64,000 nt of DNA from Alopecurus myosuroides. Taxonomy: Eukaryota > Streptophyta > Magnoliopsida > Poales > Poaceae. Below, in pieces: positions 55,101-64,000 of the stretch; position 1 is the first letter of the stretch; each line of letters opens with the position of its first letter. The notes below the pieces were generated by a model, which searched no databases, was not told the origin of the DNA, and saw only the letters and a list, made by a program, of their open reading frames with translations. The stretch is from assembly GCA_028641055.1 (NCBI GenBank), contig CM054059.1:111178263-111242262 (forward strand), given 5' to 3'. A program made the position numbers and the translations under genes.

Positions 55101-58100
55101 TCGATTCGTCCAATACAGGGCTTCCCTGCAAACGAGGCTTGTGGAGGTAGTAGAGGAGGATGTGGCGCATCCCCTGGTGGCCTCAGCTCGCCCCGTGGTG
55201 GCCGGAATTGTCGACAATGGCCGGCGACCCGAGAGGTTAGGGTTTGGGTCTCCTTCAGAAACACACAGGGAGAGGGAAATGTGAGCGAGGGAGGAGGTAG
55301 AGGAGAGCATCACAGCGTCTTTGGCCTTTATTCACACGCGGGGAAGCAGCTAGGAGGCGACACGGCAGCGGGATGCCTCTGCCTTCTAGCCGGAAACGAA
55401 GAAGAAAAGAAATAAAAGACTCTTGCAATAACCCCCTGGAGTTTGGAAGATTTACAATGAGGTCCTTCTGTTAATGAAAACTGAGAAGAAAACACTGTTT
55501 TCAGGGATTATTTGTAAACATAAAAATTATTAAAAATCATTTTTGGATTCCTTATCAAATTTTACATCCCACCATGTTTTGTTTTGGTGAAGTTGAAGAA
55601 TATTTGTATTTTTTATTTAGGATGCTAGATTAAGTGGTTTTTGTTGTTTTCTCTTCATTTTATTTATTAAATGGATTTAAAAATTACCATAGACAATATT
55701 ATTAGGAACACACAACAAACTTGTGGTTTAACAAGGTGGTATAACTTAATTGTACAATTTTAGATACAGTTTCTTACAGAAAGTAATTTGGTAAAACTAC
55801 TTAATACTGGTTCTATGCACTGTTATGAAAATCATTTAATATGGAATTTTATTCCATGTCACGCCAAATAGTTTTAATGAGTGAAGGAACTTGTTTTATT
55901 TTTATATACTATGTTATTTTCATAGTTAAAACTCTTAGAAATTTTGGTAGACATTTTACTTAGGTGTGTGTAAGCCATGTTTGCTGTCTTTAGTACTTTA
56001 TCTAATGGAAAATATGAGTGGCTGTGGGAGTCTCATTTGTTTGTTTTCCACATAGGTTCCAGTATGGATTTTATCCCATGTTTGTTTTGGAAACATGTGA
56101 TCATTTACATGGTTATGTGTAGATGAATTTTTGTTCTCATCTGTTAGTCTTATGTATGAAAAGGATATGGAAAACAAGGTATTAAGCTTGTTACCATTCA
56201 CCTCCACAAATCAAAAGGCATGTGGATGCTAGGGCTGGTTATTATTTCATACTTGATAATTATTTCCATTAAAGATATTATTATGAGCTCCTCATATCTG
56301 ATGAGTTTGACAGAGGTTATTGGTTCTCTAATATATCCTAATGATTCACTGGATAATTTCTTATGATCCCTTTCTCAGGCAATGTTGCTTCTTTTGGTCT
56401 TCTGTTGTTTGATGTTCTTCTCTCTAGTTGCCACTAGTCTTCAGATGTTGCCTTCTTCAATAGCAAGTAAAATTAGCTCTTGGTTCCCACCTTCACTGTC
56501 TCACCCTTGTGGTGAAGATAACCAATTACTCCAAGTTAAGATTTTACTTAGATGATTATAATGTGGTTTCTTGTTTCCTTAGTGTTATTGTTTATCTTGA
56601 TTGATGGTAAAAGGAGTGTAGGTGTAGTTTATGACATCAGTTGTCCTTAAGCATATAAGAAGAATCTGTTGACAACTTTGCAAGGCTTGTCCCCAAATTA
56701 CTTTTCACATACAAGAGGCTAAGATGTACTAGGTTATTCAACTTTCTGTTTGTTTGTATATGACACTCAATTGTTTGAGTATACAAAAGTGATCTATTAA
56801 CAAGGTGTATAGGCTTGTTACCAAACTACTTCTATATAACACTAACAAATGAGTATCACACTATTTCAAGAGAGTTAATAAGATCAGATTAAGATATAAG
56901 AGTTTCTAAATACTCTTATAGTATATTTGAGTAGCACTTCTAGAACACTCTAAATAATCTTCCTGAAGATCTTCATGTGGTAGTTCCTCCTTTCTTGTGG
57001 GTTGCTTCTCTTGCAGAATAACTTGGAGAGGGTTGGGAAACAAGATACAATGGTCTAGCCAACATATCAAGATCTAGATTAAGAGTTAGTACATGCTTTT
57101 ATTATCCTTCCATATACTTCTTATTTTATTTCCCATAGGATATGGGCTTGTTCATATATGTTTGGTGTTACTTAGCTATCCATTCAATTCCTCTAGTAGA
57201 GGTTATAACTTGTTGTTATTCATTAGTTATATCAGAGATACTTTAGTTGTTGAATATTGATTTGAATAGAAGTGTGAAATGCTTATCGAATGATAACTTA
57301 ATAGTAAATTGATCACATGGTTCACTGATGTGTTGAGATCTCATATGCTTACTTGTATAAGATGATTGAGACAATGAGCATAAAAAGCTTATTGGGGTTT
57401 AATGACTTATGTCATAATTGATAGTTGTTTTTCGCAGGTGTCATGTTGTCACTTTATATTCTTCTCTTAATGACCTTTGTCATTCTTAATGCAGATATAG
57501 AGGTTTGGAAATATCATATGTGATGATGAAGGTTTAACATTAGTTTAAGAAGATTTATTTGTTCTTTTAGGTACTTCTTTTATAGTTGATGGGATATGTA
57601 CATATTCGATAAATGTGTTAATACAATTATTATATCATTTCCCACTGGTGGGTTTTGAGTTAAGACTTGTGGGTATCATTTGTGTTCTATTAAACCTTTG
57701 TTATTTGATTGTGAAGGTGCACCTAGTAGTCATGAGATAATTTATAAGAGGTGTATGTGATTGATTTATAATTTAAAGAGGTATTGTTTGAGAGGACATA
57801 ACACCTCTATTGATAAGATGGTTCAATTGTGTATTACTCATTGGTGGAAGTATGATTATTAGTTGTGTGATTTGGGTACTCACCCCTCTTTGGGATACCT
57901 AATGAATTATCCCAAGTCACTTAAAGACTTGTGGTTAAGGTTGTTGAGAGTTTGTGTTGGTCAAAACCAATTTATGGTTTGTGTAACCAAATGATTTGGT
58001 TTCTTAAGATACTTGTTATAAAGACCATTCCAAATGTACTCTTGACTAGATGAACTAGACCTATTTCATCATGTCAAGTGAAACTTTGGTCACTTTGATT

Positions 58101-58206
58101 CGTTTAAACTTTCGCGCCAAAATTTGCCGTACTTTTAGATGCATGCTTTGCAAATGCATATATTATATTTAGATCCTTATAACCTCCCAAACACTGGGAT
58201 GTTACA
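52197..58206 (-). mobile_element. 6.0-kb insertion in TAR exon, LTR-retrotransposon-like
   Basis: Flanked by GACGC at 52192-52196 and 58207-58211. Without the insert TAR reads LNTMGAS-RDTQLRML. The minus-strand start TGTAACATCCC is like that of the neighbouring 4.6-kb insertion, so the two may be related. Interior: repetitive gene-poor sequence (52200-53700), very AT-rich DNA (53700-54650 and 55500-58200) and one GC-rich island (54820-55410) with chance open frames. No pol domains seen. Confidence 0.7.
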
Positions 58207-59041
58207 GACGCCCCCATGGTGTTCAGTTGTATGTAGTCACGAACCCTCTTTGCCACCTTCTCGTCCCTTATGAGCGCCCATCTGCATGCACATGTAGGAC
58301 AATTTTGATGAAGGTCGATCGATGCTAGCTGCGGCAACTGCACTGAAGCTAGCAACATGGTTGTTGGTGATACGTACCCGAATCTGCTACTGGGATGGCC
58401 CGAGAGCTTGGACACAGTGAAGAGCATGACGTCCTCATCGGCGGGCGCATGGATGTGCGTGAAGTGCGTCCAGAAGTAGGCGTGGTCATCAATCGCCGAC
58501 GAGCCGCCGCCGATAGGCTGGCGAAGGAGGGCATCGGGGTTGTTGGGAGACATCACGAACTCGATGATGTCCTTGGACTTGGTGGAGCTCCCTAAGGCGT
58601 TGGCCCACGTAGCGGTGTTCCCCTCCCAGTGGTTCTCTCGGTTATCGAACATCACCGTTGTTATTCTGTAAGCCTGCAGCATGATCCATGCATGGATCGA
58701 TCAACAGATAGAAGAGATCGATGGCACTTCGTCACGGTATATTGTACGTGTGAGTCGACGGGAGAAGTACTGGGTAGTAGGGCGAGGTGGCAGCACGACG
58801 GCCGTCGAGCCGGAGTTACTGTCCGGAGAGAGGGCGTACACCAGGGCGCCGATGAGCTGCATGGACCCCAGTGGCGAAGACCATGTGCTTGTCGTCGGCG
58901 ACGGCATTGCCGACGGCTCTGTGCAACTACTTGATGTTGCACTCAATCTCGAAGAACTGGAAGAGGTTGGTGGTTCTGTAGCTCATGTGGTGCCACCCGG
59001 AGACAACCACGGCGCTGGCCTCAGTGTGCCGCATCCAGTAC

Positions 59042-60290
59042 GTATGTATCTTCTCCACATCTAATCCTAGGGGGCAGACACGCTTCTTTGCTTGGTATGT
59101 ACTGTCAGGCAATTCATTGTTTCTAGGAAGCTGCTTCTTCACTATTTGCAACAACTTTGTAAATCCGTTGTCAGTCACACCGTTCTCGGACTTCCATTGC
59201 AGCAATTCCAGTGTGCTACCCAGCTTTTTCTGCCCATCTTCGCAATTTGGATACAACAATGTTTTGTGATCCTTTAACATCTGGTCGAACTTCACCCTCA
59301 CCTTTTCAATCTCGCATTCTGTCTTTGCATCCGTAATGGCCTGGCCAAGATCATCGATGGGCTCATCTGGTGCCCGGTCTTCTGCTTCTACTTCATCGTT
59401 ATCTTCCATTCTAGTACCAGCACCGTATTTAGGGAACATATCATGATAGTTGTCATTATTCTCTTCTTCTTCGTTGTCTTCCATCATAACCCCTCTTTCT
59501 CTGTGCTTGGTCCAACAATTATAGCCGGGCATGAAACCAGACTGAAACAGGTGGAAGTGGATGACTCTGTGCGAAGAGTGTTCCTTTCGATTCCGACATA
59601 CAACACATGGACAACACATAAAATTATTCCGCTTGTTTGCCTAGGCCAACTCGAGAAAATAACCCACGCCTTTCATGAACGCGGCAGAACGTCGGTCAGC
59701 GTACATCCATTATCGGTTCATCTGCATTATACAATTATTAAGAACTGTTACAGAACACCTTGAATAGAGAAATGAACAATGTTACATCAACAGATTAAAG
59801 GATAAAGTTGATACCTCGACTGAGGAGGAAAGAAGGAGGAGAAAACTTATTTAATTAAGTGTGGTTCGGACAAATTAAATCATGTTTGTTTTCTGCGAGC
59901 TGAGATGACGTTATGCTCCCGGGCATTTCATCGAACACCTCTTGTGCATAGGAGGGAAAAACAAATGAGCACACACCCCACAACTAGAATATGTCCTCCA
60001 AAGTGAGTGGCATGAGGAGAGGAGAGAGCTGGCAGGGTTTATATATATAGTGTGTGTGTGTGTGTGTGGGGGGGGGGGGGTCTTTTGCCCCAGTTGGAGC
60101 CACCAACCGGGGTAAAAGGTGTTGCGGGCCTTTTACCCCGGTTGGAGCCACTAACCGGGGCAAAAGCCCCCCTCCTCGAGGCGCTCTGCTCGCCCCAGCC
60201 CCAGCTCTACACCCTTTTACACCGGGCCGTAGCCGAGACGGGGCGAAAGGACGGTTCTCCACTGAGCAAAAGGGGTATTCTCCACTAGTG
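59042..60290 (-). mobile_element. 3'-truncated CACTA element with TNP2-like coding start, inside TAR exon
   Basis: On the minus strand it starts CACTAGTGGAGAATACC at 60290, followed by CACTA subterminal repeats (CCCCGGTTGGAGCCA and complement, 60080-60180) and a GT repeat near 60050. A transposase-associated/TNP2-type frame starts at ATG 59721. It has premature stops, then a long open part (SGFMPGYNCWTKH, NCEDGQKKLGSTLELLQWK, CPLGLDVEKIH). TAC is duplicated on the plus strand at 59039-59041 and 60291-60293. The 3' terminal inverted repeat is missing: sequence runs straight from transposase codons into TAR. Confidence 0.8.
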
Positions 60291-60317
60291 TACGGCTCCA
60301 GGAACATTGGGTCCCCA

Positions 60318-61465
60318 CTGCATGCAGGAATCATTTTGGGTAAACACGATCGGCATGATATTAGCAGCTGGCGTATTGTAGGGGCCATATCGATGCATGC
60401 ATGGAGCTGCAAACATTATGATGGGCGACACGAACGTGAATGAATTATTGTGACACTGGGACAAGTCTGTGCCCAATATCTAAAGTGACGCAGTGAGGCG
60501 ATGAGATGAGCCTGGCCCCGTACGTCTAAAAATTCACGTGGGCTCATATTTTCTGAAGAAAAGTTATGGGACCGCCCGTCTGTCTTAAGATGTGTGTTGA
60601 TTACTTTTAGATGGAGTAGTTTGGATTGGGATCAAAACTATTATATTTGTATCTCGCGGTAAGCATGGTGACCCATTTTAAATCTTGAAACCATACAATA
60701 GTAATCTACTTTTATTCTTCAAGACAAAAGGTATTATGCCAATTAGTGAAGTCTTCATAGTAATCCCAGTCGACCATGTTGTGTATCATCAAGTTTCTTG
60801 TTGAACAAGAAGTTTACGCGTAATTTTTTTACTTATATGTACGTGGAAGTTTCCCGTTGCATGTCTAAGTTTATAGTTATTTTTAAAATAATTTATTACC
60901 TTTTTTTTGCCCAGTATCGTTGAACAAAAAGGATTCTAAGATCCACAACAACTGACTTAGTTTAAAAAGTCTAAATCGGCCAAGACATAAACATGCTCCT
61001 GGAATATTCATATTATATGTATATACACAACATATAAACAACATATAAAGGTCAATTTTTTTAAAAAAATCGGTACTCTAGACAATTTTTTCCTAGGTGG
61101 GGTAATTAGTGTCATAAATGCATAACTGGAGGATAAAATGTGGCATTCAACGGAACATGTTCGCCGCACTAAGAGAATTTCTAGTAGCGATCGTAAAAGT
61201 CGACCCCTAAAAAAACACAAAAGTCGAACTGTAAAACAACTTTAAGGGCTGAAAACCGCCGGACAAAATAGACACCGAAAAAGCTAACTATAAAAGAGCA
61301 TATTCTGGAATATACTTGCTTCCTCTACCTACCGCCTCTCGCAAAAAAAAGACCGGCCACTGGCGTGGACGTTCCTAGAAGTGCCTAGAACGAAGGTCTC
61401 CTGTGCGTGGACTGGAAGCTGGAATGGAGGCTGATGTCTACGCACGCTTATATTCTTATAGACAA
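60318..61465. other. Intergenic, upstream of TAR pseudogene
   Basis: Mostly AT-rich. 60318-60480 would be the intron before the first recognised TAR exon (acceptor GCATGCAG at about 60318). I searched up to 61465 for a TAR first exon and saw none. No other feature recognised. Confidence 0.4.
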
Positions 61466-64000
61466 TGTTGGGCCTCCAAGTGCAGAGGTTTGTAGAACAA
61501 CAGCAAGTTTCCCTTAAGTGGATCACCCAAGGTTTATCGAACTCAGGGAGGTAGATGCAAAGATATCCCTCTTAAGCAACCCAAGAATTAAGATACAAGA
61601 AGTCTCTTGTGTCCCCAACACGCCCAATATACTTGTCAGGTGTATAGGTGCACTAGTTCGGCGCAGAGATAGTGAAATGTGAGCAATATGGATGGTTATA
61701 AGTAATAATAGAAATATGAAATAAATATGGCAGCAAGCAAACATGTAGCAGAACAGGCGGAAAACGGTGTTTCAATGCTTGGAAACAAGGCCTAGGGATC
61801 CTACTTTCACTAGTGGTCATTCTCAACAATGATCACATAATTGAATAACTAAATATCTTCTCTTCACTATGCTACTCTTAACCCTCTCAGGTTGGATAGA
61901 GAACACTAATCATTGCGTAGGGCTGCAAAAAGCATTCCTTAAAGTAAGAATTCACATGTCTAGTTAACCTCACGCTGTCACTATGAGCGCCCTAGAAGGT
62001 ACTAGACAAACACCACAATTCATAGAGGAGACACACACGGTGTGCACACTGTCACCTTCACACCGCGGGACAGGGTGACTCCAAAGTTCATATTAATAAA
62101 ATGCTTGAGTAGCACAAGATGAAGAGTAACATCTACTTATTCAACTAGATTACAAAGCTCATGATCATATATAGATCACACCATGGGAGAGAGAGATGAA
62201 CCACATAGCTACCGTAGAACCCTCAGCCTCGGAGGAGAACTACTCCATCCTCATCATAGGAGACAGCAACGGCGATGGAGATGGCGGTGGAGTCGATGGA
62301 GATGGGTTCCGGGGGCACTTCCCCGTCCCGACAGGGTGCCAGAATAGAGATCTGTCCCCCGAAACTTGTTGGCGGCAGCGGCGGAGCTACGGATCTATTT
62401 TGTGGAAAAGGTCGATTCCTTTATGGTTTTCCCTCGAGGGAGTATATATAGGCAAAAGGGCGATGTCGGGGAGGAGGGGCCAGGGGGCCCAAACCACTAT
62501 GTGGCGCGGCCAGGGGGACACGTGCCACCCTATGGTGTGGCCACCTTGTGCCCCCCTCCGGGACTCTTCGGGACTTCTGGATGCTTCCAGGGAAAATAGG
62601 AACTTCGGGATTCGTGGGGTCCAATTCCGAGAATATTTCCAGAACAACTTTTATGAAATAAAAAACAGCAGAAAACAGGGAACTGACAGTTGGCATCTTG
62701 TTAATAGGTTAGCACCGGAAAACGTAAGAAAACGTAGGAAAACAGATGGAAAACATGTAACAATTGGCATAATATCAAAATGGAACATCAGAAATTATAG
62801 ATACGTTGGAGACGTATCAAGCATCCCCAAGCTTAGTTCCTACTCGTCCTCAAGTAGGTAAACGATAAAACAAAATAATTTCTGAGGAGACATGCTACCA
62901 CACAATCTTGATCATAATATGTAAATCAGAGCATGTAAACTAGGATCAAATGAACTAAAGTTGTTATCTATATTTGATATCAACAAGTAATGCATAAACA
63001 AATAAGAAGAAAGAAGCAAAAATTTTAATGAATCAATACTAGAAGACTATCAACCGTGCAAAGTTTATTAGAGACGATTTAAGCTTTCAAAAACAACAAT
63101 ATCATGCACGTCAAACGATCTTCACAACCCCTGTTAGGATCAAGTCAAGCTTTCCACACGATGCAATGCTTGAATCTTAAACTATTTGCGCACTAAAAAC
63201 AAGCAAGTGTTCTGCGTTGGTCCCTGGCACCGGAATGTTATGTCAAAGAGAACATTATGGGGGGTTTGGAAGGTCAATGGAATAAAGGCTCACAAAGCTG
63301 AAAGTGGTCATTAGACAAGAGAAAGTCTTACAAACGAAGCTGTGCAAGGAGTAGGGGTTGCCACACAACGGATGCACATAGAGCTATAAGTGTATGAAAG
63401 CTCTCCAATGGAACTAGTGGGGGTGCATCCAACTTGCTTGCTCACAAAGACCTAGAGCTCATTTGAGGAGGTTCATCATTGGAATATATAAGCCAAGTTC
63501 TATAATATAAAGTTCCCCACATAGTTATGAATGAATGATAATATGAAAACTTTCTCTAAACTGAAGTATTGGTGCTAAACATGAAGCACAAGTGTGGTAT
63601 AAAGGATAGTGATGCACCCCCTCTCTCTTTATTCTCTCTTTGGACCCCTTTTTTTCTTTTCTTTTTGGGCTTTTTTATTTTTTTTATTTTATATATCCTC
63701 ACCGGTAGGGGCAACATCCTATATTACAATGAATCATCACACTTTTAGTACTCATAACTCATAATGGAATATCTCTGATGTATCCAACTGCATGCTCTTG
63801 CCAGTGTAGCAGTATGCATAAATAACCATGAAGCTCATCATCAAGTAACATAATGGGGGTGGATGTTGTGCAGCAATATGTCTCGGAATGGCTATGGAAA
63901 TTCCATGATAGGTAGGTATGGTGGCTGTTTTGAGGAAGAATATATGGGCTTATGCGTAGGAGAACAAAGTCCTCCCACGGGATTTAGATGCACTAGCTAA
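61466..64000 (-). mobile_element. Athila-type LTR retrotransposon, minus strand, 3' LTR plus interior, runs off the window
   Basis: LTR 61466-62819 reads TGTTGGGCC...GACGTATCA on the plus strand. On the minus strand it begins TGATACGTCTCCAACGTATC, a very common Triticeae LTR start. Directly beyond it (62820) the minus strand has AAGCTTGGGGATGC, the purine-rich tract before a 3' LTR, then CTACTTGAGGACGAGTAGG. 62820-64000 is non-coding interior with features usual in these elements (T-rich tract near 63640-63690). The 5' half lies outside. The 221-codon frame at 62196 inside the LTR is not a gene. Confidence 0.75.

Larger units (their letters stand above)
47064..60317 (-). pseudogene. Tryptophan-aminotransferase-related (TAA/TAR, alliinase-fold) pseudogene split by three insertions
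   Basis: TAR enzymes are PLP-dependent aminotransferases that make indole-3-pyruvate in auxin synthesis. Coding pieces in order: 60317-60291 (GDPMFLEP), 59041-58771, 58673-58378, 58281-58207, 52191-52101, 47508-47393, 47291-47064. Seen: SPNNPDA, DDHAY, TVSK with the PLP lysine, LNTMGAS joining RDTQLRML across one insertion, and YTRISLLK to ...SSSM and TGA. About 370 codons remain, near the full catalytic domain; the first exon (signal/EGF-like part) was not found. Exon 3 (58673-58378) is intact. Breaks: TAG at 58929-58927, single-base losses near 58868 and 58795, two more frameshifts in the last exon (near 47285 and 47180), and three insertions. No enzyme can be made. Confidence 0.85.

Noticed and set aside
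54825..55415. 196-codon ORF in the 6.0-kb insertion
   Set aside because: Open in several frames on both strands because of high GC content; no recognisable motif.
62196..62861. 221-codon ORF
   Set aside because: Lies within the LTR of the minus-strand Athila-type element and runs across its end at 62819.

Overview
The window looks like nuclear DNA of a grass, most likely Triticeae (wheat, barley, Aegilops, rye) or a close relative. The reasons are GC-rich first and last exons with short phase-conserved introns between them, Stowaway MITEs with CTCCCTCC ends and TA target duplications, CACTA elements with CACTAGT ends, and Athila-type LTR retrotransposons. All calls come from reading the sequence; no database was searched.

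Region 1 (1-38 kb) is a cluster of leucine-rich-repeat receptor-like kinases with an extracellular malectin domain (LRR subfamily VIII-2, the Arabidopsis At1g56140 type). I could splice three complete 24-exon genes by hand. Gene A (267-11504, +) gives 1042 aa, gene B (12590-19769, -) 1019 aa and gene C (30115-37414, -) 1012 aa. All have the same exon phases, no internal stop and RD-type kinase motifs. A and B are tail to tail; B and C are head-to-tail tandem copies. Gene A carries about 4.4 kb in intron 3, made of tandem Helitron-like repeats, a MITE and a LINE fragment. Between B and C lies the debris of further copies: an orphan first exon with its own TATA-like flank (29108-29207), several copies of the 5' flank, two copies of the same 5'-flank/intron-1 fusion, a LINE-derived retroposon, a 5S-rRNA-like sequence and a 650-680 bp tandem array.

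Region 2 (38-47 kb) is nested transposons: a PIF/Harbinger-like remnant, a short Copia-type LTR with primer-binding site, a minus-strand Gypsy remnant, a complete non-autonomous CACTA inside that Gypsy (39635-41248), and an Athila-type LTR element with a 1.64-kb LTR, tRNA-Asp-type PBS and a gag-like ORF.

Region 3 (47-60.3 kb) holds the most striking object: a minus-strand tryptophan-aminotransferase-related (TAA/TAR, alliinase-fold) gene spread over 13 kb as a pseudogene. Its exons can be joined across three insertions: a CACTA fragment (59042-60290, 3-bp target duplication), a 6.0-kb element (52197-58206, 5-bp duplication) and a 4.6-kb element (47514-52095, 5-bp duplication). It also carries a nonsense codon and several single-base frameshifts. 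Region 4 (60.3-64 kb) is intergenic DNA followed by the 3' LTR and part of the interior of a second, minus-strand Athila-type element that runs off the window.

The intact RLKs are probably plasma-membrane receptors sensing cell-wall or damage-related ligands. The rest is mainly transposon-driven expansion and decay.
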